Positions 25,365 to 34,780 of a stretch of 64,000 nt of DNA are shown in pieces; position 1 is the first letter of the stretch; every line of letters starts with the position of its first letter. Location of the stretch: NCBI RefSeq assembly GCF_045862785.1, contig NZ_BQXO01000002.1, positions 186,001 through 250,000 of the forward strand. The letters run 5' to 3'. The translations under genes and the position numbers were made by a program. The notes below the pieces were generated by a model. The model ran no database searches, was not told the origin of the DNA, and saw nothing but the letters and a program-made list of their open reading frames with translations. This DNA is from Furfurilactobacillus curtus. GTDB taxonomy: Bacteria; Bacillota; Bacilli; Lactobacillales; Lactobacillaceae.

Positions 25365-26291
25365 ATGACAGAACGTTTAACCGAATTTCTGACTGCGATT
25401 AACCAATTTGACACGTTAACAGCCGCTGCTCAAAGTTTGTATGTTAGCCAATCTTACATCAGTCGCCGACTTAACAATGCTGAAAAAGAATATGGCGTTC
25501 GACTAGTTGAACGGCAGCGAATCCCGGTTCATTTAACTTATGCAGGTGAGCGCTTGCTGTCCTATCTACAGCGGGAACAACAGTTGCAACAAGCCAAATT
25601 AACTGAAATGAACCGATTAGGAGAATTTAAATTTGGATCCATTAGCATTGGGATTAACCAGCCCTTAGCCGCCACTTGGCTTCCACAATTACTGCCGGAC
25701 TTTTATCAAGTTTATCCGCAAATTCACACTGATTTACGAGAGGTGACAACTTCTAAAGCTGAAGGTATGTTACTGGATGGACAATTAGACGTGTTTATCG
25801 GTAAGACGATCTATCATCCTCAGTTGGAATCTAATCCTTTGGGGGTGATGCCATTGTCATTATTAGTCCCACAAAATTCACGTTTATATCGAGCGGGAAT
25901 GTTTCAGCGAACAGCAACGATCCAAACGATTAGCCAGTTAAACGGTGAAAATTTTATTGCAATAGGTAATGAATCTCGTTTCCAAGAAGTGGTTAATCAT
26001 CATTTTCATGATAGTGGTATTCATGTTAACTCGCGAATTGAAGCGAGTGATTCACGCGTGGCAATTCAGCTTGCACTAAAACAGCTTGGCTGTGTTATCG
26101 TTTCTCAAAATATGGTTGCCTCACTAGATCAAAAACTACCGATCAATATTTTTAACTTTGATGAATCATTGCTAAGCCTGGATTTTAGTGTCGCTTATCG
26201 ATTGGCAGAAATGCCTTCGCAAACAACGGCAAGGTTTGTCGAGCTTTGTGTGGAAAAGGCTCAGCGCCTCATCAATACCGTGCCAATGTAA
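25365..26291 (+). CDS. LysR-family regulator divergent from flavoprotein
   Basis: 308 residues: a winged helix at the N-terminus (LTAAAQSLYVSQSYISRRLNNAEKEYG) and a LysR substrate-binding domain from about 90. Divergent from the flavoprotein gene with a long perfect inverted repeat between them, so it most likely controls that gene in response to its substrate. GGAGGAAAGG precedes the start. HcrR, next to the L. plantarum hydroxycinnamate reductase genes, has a comparable layout; orthology is not claimed. Confidence 0.88.
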   Translation: MTERLTEFLTAINQFDTLTAAAQSLYVSQSYISRRLNNAEKEYGVRLVERQRIPVHLTYAGERLLSYLQREQQLQQAKLTEMNRLGEFKFGSISIGINQPLAATWLPQLLPDFYQVYPQIHTDLREVTTSKAEGMLLDGQLDVFIGKTIYHPQLESNPLGVMPLSLLVPQNSRLYRAGMFQRTATIQTISQLNGENFIAIGNESRFQEVVNHHFHDSGIHVNSRIEASDSRVAIQLALKQLGCVIVSQNMVASLDQKLPINIFNFDESLLSLDFSVAYRLAEMPSQTTARFVELCVEKAQRLINTVPM

Positions 26292-26362
26292 TCACGTGCA
26301 CATCCTCCCAAAATCGTGGTAAGATACCCGATGTTACTAAACAAAGGTAAGGAGATCTTTTC

Positions 26363-27364
26363 GTGATTCAATCAAACTACTGGCAGACGATTGCGGCGCA
26401 GGCGCGTCAGGAACATCGGCCAATCTTACAGCTAGCGCCCATGGAAGCAGTGACCAATGCGGTGTTTCGACGGGTAGTTGCGCAAGCCGGCGCTCCCGAT
26501 GTTTTTTATACCGAGTTTGTCAACGCTAAGAGTATTACACATGCACAAGCAAAATTTTCAGCGCAGGGTCGATTATATGTGGCTGATGATGAAGCGTCCA
26601 CACCGATTGTTCAATTATGGGGCGATGAGGGGGAAGACTTTGTCAAAGCCGCTGCAGCTGTTAAACAGCGTGGATATGAGGCCATTGATATCAATACAGG
26701 CTGTCCAGATGCCACGGTAATTAAGAATCATGGCGGCAGTGACTTAATTCGACACCCGCAAGTTGCTGCAGAGGTGATCGCAGCTGCCAAGACGGCGGGG
26801 TTGCCGGTCTCAGTTAAAACACGATTGGGTTTTAGTAAAATCGATGAATTTAGGACTTGGATTCCATTCTTACTCGAACAAGATGTGCCCATGCTGACGA
26901 TTCATTTGCGGACGCGACAAGAAATGAGTAAGGTGCCTGCACATTATGAATTAATTGATGAATTGGTCAAAATGCGCGATCAGATTGCGCCACAAACGCT
27001 TCTTGCCATCAATGGTGATGTTGCCGATCGTACGCAAGCCACTGAATTAGCCAATGCGCACCCTGGGCTAGACGGCGTCATGATCGGTCGGGGAATTTTT
27101 ACCAATCCATTTGCGTTTGAAGCAAATCCGCAACCACATTCCACGACTGAATTGATTCAGCTATTGGAAACGCAACTGGATCTATTTGATGATTTTTCTG
27201 CTCGTTATGACAATCCACGCTTCCCGTCACTCAAGCGTTTTTTCAAGATTTATATTCGCAATGTACCTCACTCAGCTGATTTGCGTAACCAATTAATGGA
27301 AACGAAGAGTACTGATGAGGTTCGGGAAATTTTAGCTGCAAGTCCAATCATTCATGCATCATGA
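26363..27364 (+). CDS. tRNA-dihydrouridine synthase
   Basis: 333-residue FMN enzyme that reduces uridine to dihydrouridine in the tRNA D-loop. It has the TIM-barrel start LQLAPMEAVTNAVFRR, the catalytic Cys114 in INTGCP, the FMN-binding KTRLGF and MIGRGIF motifs, and a short C-terminal helical RNA-binding domain. The GTG start is supported by AAGGAGA seven bases upstream. Lactobacilli usually have a second Dus elsewhere; which tRNA position this one modifies is not visible. Confidence 0.93.
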   Translation: MIQSNYWQTIAAQARQEHRPILQLAPMEAVTNAVFRRVVAQAGAPDVFYTEFVNAKSITHAQAKFSAQGRLYVADDEASTPIVQLWGDEGEDFVKAAAAVKQRGYEAIDINTGCPDATVIKNHGGSDLIRHPQVAAEVIAAAKTAGLPVSVKTRLGFSKIDEFRTWIPFLLEQDVPMLTIHLRTRQEMSKVPAHYELIDELVKMRDQIAPQTLLAINGDVADRTQATELANAHPGLDGVMIGRGIFTNPFAFEANPQPHSTTELIQLLETQLDLFDDFSARYDNPRFPSLKRFFKIYIRNVPHSADLRNQLMETKSTDEVREILAASPIIHAS

Positions 27365-27374
27365 ATTTTACTCT

Positions 27375-27457
27375 AAAAAAGACCTTCTTTGCCGCCTTTA
27401 CCCCCTCAAAAAGCTGAAACATCTTTTGGGGCAAAGGTTGTTGAGAAAGTCTTTTTT
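27375..27457. terminator. Long imperfect terminator
   Basis: AAAAAAGAC (27375-27383) pairs with GTCTTTTTT (27449-27457), with inner complementary blocks such as CTTTGCC..CCCC with GGGGCAAAG. Between the convergent dus and ABC permease genes. Confidence 0.6.
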
Positions 27458-27466
27458 AATAAGAAT

Positions 27467-28696
27467 TTAAGCCTGTTTTTGACGTCGAAAATTAAACCAA
27501 CGGCGACGCGTGCTGTAGTCTAGGACATGACGACGATATTCACGTAACGCAACCCATGTGAGTGCGATCAATGCCATAAAGGCTAAGCCGACGCTAATCC
27601 AAACCTCAGTTAGCGAAGCGTTGCCAACTGCATAGCGTACAGGCATCAGACTTTGGGAGAGAAATGGCACAAATGAGCCAATCCGAATGAGGAGACTGTT
27701 ACTGTTCACTGCGATAAAGGAAATGATGTAGGCAATCATGCCAATAGTGGTGAGCGGTGAGAGCACTTGACCAACTTCTTCTTGGCGAGTGACCATTGCT
27801 CCTAGCATGGCCGCAATGACGGTATACAACATGATGCCAACTAAAAAGTAAGCAATTAGGACACTGATCATACCTGGCTGAATTTGTTCAAAAGAGAACT
27901 GTTTCAGTGCACCAACATTCTGATGAAGGATTTTGACACCAATCAGACCAGCAATACCAGTAACCATCACCTGAAGTACAATTAATGCCAACATACCAGT
28001 AATCTTGCCGAAAAATTGAATGTCTGGACTGACCGAGCTAACCAGAATTTCCATAATATGGGAACCTTTTTCAGTAGCAGTCTCCTGGGCAATTAAACTA
28101 GCATATAGATTAATAAACATGTAAATCAGTAGCGTGACTGCAAAAGCCACTGCTGTGTTGGTTCCCTGCTGGTTGGAACGTTGACGTCGAACGTGGCCGT
28201 TTTGATAAGCGACGTTTTGAGTATGATAACTGCTTGGCGTGAATAATTCCTGTAGTTGCTTGGCGGTTAAACCTAAGCGAATAGCTGTTTGACGAATTTT
28301 AAGTGTGTTCAAATTATTCTTGAGGGTCGATCCATTCAAGGAGTTCCCATTTGTACGTTGACGATAGGTGGCTGAAACATTGGTATCAGTAATTTTTACC
28401 ACAAGGTAACCATCAATTTTTTCGTTGGCCAGTTGCTTTTCGGCCGCAGTTCGTGACGTCAGTTGACGATTAACGTGATAGTCCCCATGGGTAGGCGCGT
28501 TGATTAAAGCCTTACGAAAAGTACTATGATTACTAATCACAGCAATTTGCGGTGTTTTTTGCGTTTGCTGATTGATGAAGACGAACAATGCGACTAAGGC
28601 AATTAGAATCACCGGGAATAACAAGGAAATAATGTAGGCCCGTGATTTTAAATTTTTGCGGATGACTTGCCGGGCGACAATTAATAGTTTATTCAT
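27467..28696 (-). CDS. ABC-2 type exporter permease (NatB/YhaP-like)
   Basis: 409-residue membrane subunit: one N-terminal helix, a large extracellular domain (about 45-180) and five to six C-terminal helices with the ABC-2 stretch ATEKGSHIMEILVSSVSP. Its start overlaps the stop of the ATPase gene by 4 bases, so the two form one exporter. Related pairs extrude sodium or confer protection against toxic compounds; the substrate here is not evident. Confidence 0.88.
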   Translation of the reverse strand: MNKLLIVARQVIRKNLKSRAYIISLLFPVILIALVALFVFINQQTQKTPQIAVISNHSTFRKALINAPTHGDYHVNRQLTSRTAAEKQLANEKIDGYLVVKITDTNVSATYRQRTNGNSLNGSTLKNNLNTLKIRQTAIRLGLTAKQLQELFTPSSYHTQNVAYQNGHVRRQRSNQQGTNTAVAFAVTLLIYMFINLYASLIAQETATEKGSHIMEILVSSVSPDIQFFGKITGMLALIVLQVMVTGIAGLIGVKILHQNVGALKQFSFEQIQPGMISVLIAYFLVGIMLYTVIAAMLGAMVTRQEEVGQVLSPLTTIGMIAYIISFIAVNSNSLLIRIGSFVPFLSQSLMPVRYAVGNASLTEVWISVGLAFMALIALTWVALREYRRHVLDYSTRRRWFNFRRQKQA

Positions 28697-29586
28697 TGTG
28701 TAGCACCTGCCTCAATGCGGAAAATTTCATCTAAAGTCGGTGGTTCTTGGGAGAATTCCGGAATGTAGCCTTGAGCCGTGGCAGCCGTAAATATTTTTTT
28801 GCCCACTGATTCTTCAGCCAACGTGAGATAAAGGGCATTTCCCTGTGAGGTGATATGAGTAACTCCAGGGAAGGTTGCTAGCTGTTCTTTAGTTAATGGG
28901 GAACGTAAGCGAAGTCGGGTATTACCAAATTGTTCCCGAATACTGATGGGAGTCCCCTGTAATACTGTGTTGCCATTACGCAACATGAGCAAGGTGTCAC
29001 TGACTCGTTCTACATTGGCCATATCATGGGAAGAAAAAATAATACTAGCCCCCTGTTGTTTCATTTGTAAGATACTATTCTCTAATAATTGGGCATTAAC
29101 GGGATCGAGACCGCTAAAGGGTTCATCTAGAATAATAAGTTTTGGTTCATGAATAAGGGTAGCAATCAATTGAACCTTCTGTTGATTGCCCTTGGATAGG
29201 TCTTTGATTTTATCAGTTAAATTTCCTTTCACATTGAAGCGATCCATCCATTGGGGTAATTTTTGTTTGGTAATGCCTGCTGCTTGTCCGCGTAAGGCGG
29301 CGAAGTAAACAACTTGTTCTTGAATGGTCATCTGCGTGTATAAGCCTCGTTCTTCGGGTAAAAAGCCCACTGTATTATAGTCAGCAGGAGTTAAGGGATG
29401 ACCGTTCCATAGTACAGTCCCTGAATCTTCTGGTAACAGATTAAGAATCATCCGAAAGGTGGTCGTTTTACCAGCGCCATTTTGGCCAATGAGCCCCATA
29501 ATTTGCCCATCTGCGATGGTGAAGGATTCATCGGTGACCCCCCGATTTTGACCAAATTGTTTAGTTAAATGACTGACTTTTAGCAT
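28693..29586 (-). CDS. ABC exporter ATP-binding protein (NatA/YhaQ-like)
   Basis: 297-residue ATPase driving the permease encoded next to it. Walker A GQNGAGKTT at 34-42, a signature written LSKGNQQK (130-137) rather than LSGGQ, Walker B LIILDEP at 150-156, and the switch histidine in SSHDM. A C-terminal extension of about 80 residues is typical of NatA-type proteins. First gene of a two-gene operon. Confidence 0.92.
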   Translation of the reverse strand: MLKVSHLTKQFGQNRGVTDESFTIADGQIMGLIGQNGAGKTTTFRMILNLLPEDSGTVLWNGHPLTPADYNTVGFLPEERGLYTQMTIQEQVVYFAALRGQAAGITKQKLPQWMDRFNVKGNLTDKIKDLSKGNQQKVQLIATLIHEPKLIILDEPFSGLDPVNAQLLENSILQMKQQGASIIFSSHDMANVERVSDTLLMLRNGNTVLQGTPISIREQFGNTRLRLRSPLTKEQLATFPGVTHITSQGNALYLTLAEESVGKKIFTAATAQGYIPEFSQEPPTLDEIFRIEAGATQ

Positions 29587-29862
29587 TGTGTGTACCTCAC
29601 TAGAGATTAATCATGACAATTTTAGTATACGGGTTCAGGCTTGATAAACCAACAAAGTTCGGCACTACAGTTCCATGCATTGATGACGGATGGGCCAAGC
29701 TGAAAAAGGGCGGATTGTGTTCAGTAAACGTTCAAAGGGGCACTGGTACTACAGAACTATTCTATATTTTGAACCAAGTTTCGATGACAAACAGCTGTTC
29801 TTGTTTGCGAATTGAGTAGACCTGGCCTAGACTGAGCTCAACTAACTCATGGAGGGCTTAAC

Positions 29863-30255
29863 ATGCCATTAATGAAATTTGATTTAATCAAGGGACAGCG
29901 TTCAGAGACAGAAATAGATCAGTTACTAGAGATTACTTATGAAGTTATGTTGTCAACATTTGGAGCGCCAGTGGGGGACCAATATCAAGTCGTCAACCAA
30001 CATGATTCTTACGAAATGAAGATTAAGGACACCGGTTTGGGTATCAAGCGGACGGCTCAAGTGATGGTTTTAACATTAGTTACACGGCCAAGAACGACCC
30101 AACAGAAGCAAGCCTTTTATCGACAGTTAGTTGACCGATTACATAGTGAAATGGCGATACGCCCTGAAGATGTGGTGATTAGTCTAGTGGTCAATCAGGA
30201 TGAGGACTGGAGCTTTGGTAATGGTGAAGCACAGTTTTTGACTGGCGAACTTTAA
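29863..30255 (+). CDS. Tautomerase-superfamily protein
   Basis: 130-residue protein beginning Met-Pro-Leu, so after methionine removal Pro1 would be the catalytic base typical of 4-oxalocrotonate tautomerase/MSAD-like enzymes. The length and the beta-alpha-beta pattern repeated twice (MPLMKFDLIKGQ; then the helix ending at AIRPEDVVISLVVN) fit the Tautomerase_2 group. GGAGGG precedes the ATG. It stands alone. Substrate unknown. Confidence 0.78.
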   Translation: MPLMKFDLIKGQRSETEIDQLLEITYEVMLSTFGAPVGDQYQVVNQHDSYEMKIKDTGLGIKRTAQVMVLTLVTRPRTTQQKQAFYRQLVDRLHSEMAIRPEDVVISLVVNQDEDWSFGNGEAQFLTGEL

Positions 30256-30561
30256 GGCCCGGTATTGTACGATCCATTTTATAGTCAGATGGTGAACCTA
30301 AAGATTATTACCTGCTTAGCGTCAGGCCTGTTAAAGAATTTAGACGAGTTTAAAAGTGTGCTGACTGGGTCTAATCAATAATCTGTACTATTGTCAGTGT
30401 AACAATTAAGCAAGGCTAACTAACGTAATTTAACTTGGCATATGCAGCAGGAGGTCTAATTTGAGTAAAGTTAATCATTACCGTTCTCAGTAAAGAGGAC
30501 AATAATCAGTAATAGAAATTTTGATAAAAATCACACAATTATAATAGGTGGAGGTTTTAAA
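30256..30561 (+). other. Intergenic stretch with one ribosome-binding site lacking a long frame
   Basis: Between the tautomerase and aldo/keto reductase genes. The only feature noticed is GCAGGAGG (30447-30454) correctly spaced before a TTG (30461), but that frame stops after 10 codons (30493). It could be a leader peptide or the remnant of a deleted gene. No clear terminator follows the tautomerase. Confidence 0.4.
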
Positions 30562-31410
30562 ATGGCAGTTTTAACAGATCCTTTTATGCTAAGTAACGGG
30601 CATCAAATTCCAAAAGTCGGGTTTGGTACCTGGCAAATTCCAGATGGAGATGCGGCGTATCAGGCAGTCAGCAATGCGTTATCTGTTGGGTATCGGCACA
30701 TTGATACGGCCCGAAATTATCAAAATGAAGCGAGTGTTGGTCGGGCGATTCATGATGCCAAGGTCGACCGGAAAGATTTATTTGTCACTTCAAAATTGCC
30801 AGCGGACATTAAGACATATGATGGGGTGATGGCATCGTTTGAGGAGACATTTACGGCGTTAGATGTTGACTACTTGGACTTGTATCTCATCCATGCACCA
30901 TGGCCATGGTCTAAAATCGGTCAAAGTGACGATGAAGGTAACATTGAGGCATGGTATGCCATGGAAGCGTTGTATCAAAGTGGTCGCGTCAAAGCGATTG
31001 GTGTGTCAAACTTTAATGTTCATGACTTAGAGAACCTCTTTACTAAGGCAACGGTTAAACCAATGGTGGACCAAATTCAATACTATGTTGGATTTACAGA
31101 ACCCAAAATCACGACATTTGCTAAAGACAATGATTTACTGGTGGAAGCCTATTCGCCATTAGCTACTGGTGATTTGCTGAAAAATGAGATGGCCATCACA
31201 ATGGCGCAAAAATATGGTGTTAGCGTGGCGCAACTCGCCTTGCGTTTCTGTATTCAAAACGAAGTCCTACCACTCCCTAAAGCGACGAGTTTGGCACATA
31301 TTGAGGCCAATACAGAATTAGATTTTGAAATTCAACCCGCTGATATGTTGACATTGAACCAGTTTGCAGACCCAGCGCCGCAGCATTTTCATAACGAGAC
31401 TCAAGGTTAG
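30562..31410 (+). CDS. Aldo/keto reductase (2,5-diketogluconate reductase type)
   Basis: 282-residue NADPH-dependent reductase. AKR signatures are complete: the active-site Asp and Tyr in HIDTARNYQNEASVG, the Lys in FVTSKLP, His in YLIHAPWPW, the AIGVSNF segment, and the C-terminal LPLPKATS cofactor loop (usually IPKS). GGTGGAGG precedes the ATG. Monocistronic with a terminator. Physiological substrate unknown; aldehydes and diketones are usual. Confidence 0.9.
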   Translation: MAVLTDPFMLSNGHQIPKVGFGTWQIPDGDAAYQAVSNALSVGYRHIDTARNYQNEASVGRAIHDAKVDRKDLFVTSKLPADIKTYDGVMASFEETFTALDVDYLDLYLIHAPWPWSKIGQSDDEGNIEAWYAMEALYQSGRVKAIGVSNFNVHDLENLFTKATVKPMVDQIQYYVGFTEPKITTFAKDNDLLVEAYSPLATGDLLKNEMAITMAQKYGVSVAQLALRFCIQNEVLPLPKATSLAHIEANTELDFEIQPADMLTLNQFADPAPQHFHNETQG

Positions 31411-31467
31411 GTCGACTAATAATTTTGACTCAGCCGGAGAAGTTAACTGGACATCTTTAAATATTTG

Positions 31468-31532
31468 AAAAAACTCCCTTTAAAAAAAGCACCGCAGCTA
31501 ATGAATGCTGACTTGCCTTAGAGGGAGTTTTT
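31468..31532 (+). terminator. Terminator after aldo/keto reductase
   Basis: AAAAAACTCCCTT pairs with AGAGGGAGTTTTT. The T-run forms the left edge of the 120-bp repeat that follows. Confidence 0.75.
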
Positions 31533-31770
31533 GTCGAGCAACACCAACCTGATCCTTGTGCTTAACTCATCGCAGCCAATTGACCAAGATCGTCAATCCG
31601 CTCCGATACGTTAATGCTCAGGATCACCCGGTTGGCTTTGCCCTGAGTTTTTGTCGAGCAACACCAACCTGATCCTTGTGCTTAACTCATCGCAGCCAAT
31701 TGACCAAGATCGTCAATCCGCTCCGATACGTTAATACTCAGGATCACCCGGTTGGCTTTGTTCTGAGTTT
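31531..31770 (+). repeat. Two tandem copies of a 120-bp intergenic repeat
   Basis: Copy A 31531-31650 and copy B 31651-31770 differ at only three bases (31616/31736, 31641/31761, 31642/31762). Each begins TTGTCGAGCAACACCAACC and ends CTGAGTTT. Within each unit CCAACCTGATCC can pair with GGATCA-CCC-GGTTGG, closing a long hairpin. No open frame spans a unit. Related diverged copies lie at 36451 and 38010. The pair fills the gap before the esterase gene at 31887. Confidence 0.95.
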
Positions 31771-31886
31771 ATTGAGCGGCCGATTGATTACAAATAAGCC
31801 CGCTATATTTTATCGGAGTACAATCATTACCGCTTGGTCAAATGACGCTGTTATACTGCGGGCATCAATCAAGGGAGGCATTTGTC

Positions 31887-32687
31887 GTGGCGGAAATTAA
31901 AGTTGAAAAAGATGTTGAATATGATGCAAAAAATGGTTTACAGCTAGACGTGTACCAAGACGCTAGCCAGGCCAGCGATCAACGGCGCGCGATTATCGAT
32001 ATTCATGGTGGCGGTTGGTGGCTCGGTTATAAGGAAGAAGAGACTGATTGGGCAACTGATTTTGCTAAACACGGTTACATCGTGTTTGTCCCTAATTATC
32101 GATTAGCGCCGAAAGTTCTGTACCCAGCGCCAGTTGAAGATATCCTAAATGTTTTTAACTGGATTAAGCAGTCTGACTATCAATTTGACCGTTCCAAGAT
32201 TGGCGCGGTGGGGATGTCTGCCGGCGGGAACCTTGCCATTGAATTATCACTGCAAACCGGAATCCCAATCGCTTCTTGGTCAGGAATTATTGATTTAGAT
32301 ACTTGGGTTGAAAAGCATCCTGATGTTGTTGCGTCGAATAAAAATGCGCCTGTGCCAGGTACACCAGTCGGGGATATTAATCAAGACGGCAGCAACGATC
32401 CATATTACAAATGGTTCGTGTTGAACTACGTGAATGGCGATTTAGACTTATTGAAAAAGGCTTCGCTGTTGAACCGGATTACGAAAACGGCAGGACCAAT
32501 GTTTATCGCTAATTCATTAGATGAAATCGTACCAACAGATGGTATTCTACGCTTGCAGCAAGAATTAACTGACCAGCAGATTGAAACAACGGTTCAGTTT
32601 GTTACTGGTAATCGGCATGGTGAGGCCTTTATGTCACACACGCAGGCCGCAACGCTCGCGTTCTTTGATGATCACTTTACCGAATAG
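31887..32687 (+). CDS. Alpha/beta hydrolase, HSL-type esterase (second copy)
   Basis: 266-residue paralogue of the esterase at 10703. HGGGW oxyanion hole at 40-44, catalytic Ser111 in GMSAGG, acid in SLDEIVPT and histidine in GNRHGEAF, so the triad is complete here. The GTG start at 31887 is chosen for AGGGAGG at 6-base spacing; the longer frame lacks a site. Preceded by the tandem 120-bp repeats and followed by a terminator. Substrate unknown. Confidence 0.85.
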   Translation: MAEIKVEKDVEYDAKNGLQLDVYQDASQASDQRRAIIDIHGGGWWLGYKEEETDWATDFAKHGYIVFVPNYRLAPKVLYPAPVEDILNVFNWIKQSDYQFDRSKIGAVGMSAGGNLAIELSLQTGIPIASWSGIIDLDTWVEKHPDVVASNKNAPVPGTPVGDINQDGSNDPYYKWFVLNYVNGDLDLLKKASLLNRITKTAGPMFIANSLDEIVPTDGILRLQQELTDQQIETTVQFVTGNRHGEAFMSHTQAATLAFFDDHFTE

Positions 32688-32752
32688 GTGGGATAAATCT
32701 AGCCAATAACTGGACGACTTGAACTGTAATCACCATAGTACTTTCGATATGG

Positions 32753-32786
32753 CACACGCCTTGTATCAGCAGAGGCGTGTGTTTTT
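32753..32786 (+). terminator. Terminator after second esterase
   Basis: CACACGCCT pairs with AGGCGTGTG and is followed by TTTTTG. Confidence 0.8.
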
Positions 32787-32885
32787 GTGTTCGCTCATAC
32801 ATGATTAAATGAGATATATGTCATGGATAGTTGTGGTGAAAATGCTGTAGTTAAACAGGATGTTTCAAATTTTTTAAAAACCTCA

Positions 32886-32945
32886 TTGACTTTATATGCA
32901 TGTGCATGTATGATGATCCTTGCTGTTTTAAATGCATATGCATTT
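32886..32945 (+). promoter_or_regulatory. Promoter and two MarR-type operators for the MFS-marR operon
   Basis: TTGACT (32886-32891), 17 bases, TATGAT (32909-32914). The spacer holds the imperfect palindrome ATGCATGTGCAT, and just downstream of the start site lies the perfect palindrome AAATGCATATGCATTT (32930-32945). The shared GCAT-N2-GCAT core suggests one dimeric repressor, most simply the MarR protein of the same operon. Confidence 0.75.
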
Positions 32946-32971
32946 ATTTTGAAAGAAAGTGAGATTTTATC

Positions 32972-34321
32972 ATGACGCAACGTCAACGATTATTAACGGC
33001 GACAATTTTGCTCTTAACCGCTTTTACGGCTCTTTTAAATCAAACGCTGATGATCACGGCGTTACCGATTATGGCAACAACGTTACATGTTTCGCTAAAC
33101 TTGGCTCAGTGGCTCACGGCAGGTTATGTATTGATGATTGGGTTAACCACACCTTTATCAGCCAATCTTGCAGAAAAATATACTAGTCGGCAACTATTTT
33201 TAAGTATTGTCGCAGTCTTCATACTGGGAACGATTATTGGTCCCTTGACGACTAACTTTGCGGTTATTCTCCTTGGTCGACTTATTCAGGCGATGGCAGG
33301 TGGCGTCCTTACGACTTTTGTGATGACTAGCATGATCACGATTTTTCCGCCAGAGCGGCGTGGAACAGTGATGGGCTATGTTTCACTTGTTATTTCAGCA
33401 GGACCAGCGATTGGTCCTAGTCTTAGCGGGTTGATCATGGCTCGTTTCCCCTGGCAATTCCTTTTCTACTTAATCCTGCCAATTATGGTATTAGCCTTTT
33501 TGGTGGCTTGGCGCTGGCTACCCAATTATTCCGAACCGCATCTAGTCAATATTGATACACGTTCGGTTATTAGCTCAATGTTAGGTGTTGGGTTAATGCT
33601 GACTAGCATGACCGTTTTTGGTCACCATGCTGGCGTTGCAGCCTTGATGTTGTTGGCCGGGTTCATTATTACTTGGGACTTTTTAAGACGACAGGTACGC
33701 ATCAAAAAACCACTATTAGATGTCAGCCTATTTAAAAAGCCGAGCTTTTCCCTCATGATTCTCATTACTATGCTGATCTTTGCTATTTTAATGGGAACGG
33801 AGGCGCTCATTCCAATTTATGTCGAAAATGTGGTTCATAGTTCCAGTTTGATGGCTGGACTAGTCATGTTACCTGGGGCTGTGGCCAACGCAATCACTGC
33901 GCCACTTGTTGGCCGATATTACGATACGCACGGAGTTCGTGGACCTTTGCTATGGGGTCTGGGAATTCTGTTGATTTCATCACTCCCGTTTTTGATGATG
34001 ACGGCGACAACCTCACTAGGTTGGTTAGCAATTGTTTATGTTGTGCGGATGATTGGTGTTTCGATGATTATGTCTATCACGGCGACGGAAGCACTAAAGG
34101 ATCTGAATCCGTCTCAGATTGGGTATGGTACCGCTTGGACCAATGCGCTACGGCAAATTAGTGGTTCGGCGGCCAATACATTGCTCATTATGGTATCTTT
34201 AATTCCGAGCCAACTAATTATTGGTTATCGATTGGCCATGGGTGTCACACTTGGTGCAGCCGTGATTTTAACTGGTGTCTGCCTTGGCTATTTACGAAAT
34301 TATCGAACAAGCGAGGCGTAG
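32972..34321 (+). CDS. MFS drug exporter, DHA2 type
   Basis: 449-residue proton-coupled efflux protein with about 12-14 helices. DHA2 hallmarks are ALLNQTLMITALPIM at helix 1, LGRLIQAMAGG, and the antiporter motif VSLVISAGPAIGPSLSG in helix 5. It resembles LmrB/EmrB-type exporters. Followed after 3 bases by a marR gene, so it is probably induced by its substrates through release of that repressor from the upstream palindromes. Confidence 0.9.
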   Translation: MTQRQRLLTATILLLTAFTALLNQTLMITALPIMATTLHVSLNLAQWLTAGYVLMIGLTTPLSANLAEKYTSRQLFLSIVAVFILGTIIGPLTTNFAVILLGRLIQAMAGGVLTTFVMTSMITIFPPERRGTVMGYVSLVISAGPAIGPSLSGLIMARFPWQFLFYLILPIMVLAFLVAWRWLPNYSEPHLVNIDTRSVISSMLGVGLMLTSMTVFGHHAGVAALMLLAGFIITWDFLRRQVRIKKPLLDVSLFKKPSFSLMILITMLIFAILMGTEALIPIYVENVVHSSSLMAGLVMLPGAVANAITAPLVGRYYDTHGVRGPLLWGLGILLISSLPFLMMTATTSLGWLAIVYVVRMIGVSMIMSITATEALKDLNPSQIGYGTAWTNALRQISGSAANTLLIMVSLIPSQLIIGYRLAMGVTLGAAVILTGVCLGYLRNYRTSEA

Positions 34322-34324
34322 GCA

Positions 34325-34753
34325 ATGGCACAAACGACGGATAAAATCGAAAAATGGGCTTCAATGTTTAACCGGGCAATTCGCGATTGGCTAAATCATG
34401 AACTCCGCGATTTTTCAGATTTAAATGACAGTAATTACTACTATATTTTGATTGTGGTAGAAACGCCTGGTGTGTCACAACGTGAGCTGATCGCGGCCAT
34501 TGATCGCGAACAAAGTATTGTAACTAAAGCCGTTCGCCATTTAGTTGCTAGTGGTTGGCTGCGGATTGAACGTGATCCAAGTGACCGGCGAAAATCGGCT
34601 GTTTATGGCACTGATAAGGCTATGGCTCAGTATCCAGTGATCAAGGATATGGCCACTCGAGCAAATTATTTTGCAACTCAAGGGTTGACGCCTACAGAAG
34701 GTCAAGAATTGGAACGATTACTTAAAAAAGCAATTGATGGTATCCAGCAATAA
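34325..34753 (+). CDS. MarR-family regulator
   Basis: 142-residue winged-helix repressor. The recognition region (SQRELIAAIDREQSIVTKAVRHLV) and the wing (GWLRIERDPSDRRKSAVYGTDK) are clear MarR features. Second gene of the operon with the DHA2 exporter; it likely represses that operon by binding the GCAT-N2-GCAT palindromes. Confidence 0.92.
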   Translation: MAQTTDKIEKWASMFNRAIRDWLNHELRDFSDLNDSNYYYILIVVETPGVSQRELIAAIDREQSIVTKAVRHLVASGWLRIERDPSDRRKSAVYGTDKAMAQYPVIKDMATRANYFATQGLTPTEGQELERLLKKAIDGIQQ

Positions 34754-34780
34754 TTATTAAAAATTATTGTTTTTTCATGC

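Noticed and set aside
29613..29819. Open frame of 68 codons upstream of the tautomerase gene
   Set aside because: No ribosome-binding site, composition unlike a protein, and it covers the promoter region of the divergent ABC operon.
30461..30493. TTG frame of 10 codons behind a good AGGAGG
   Set aside because: Too short to support as a gene; noted only as a possible leader or remnant.
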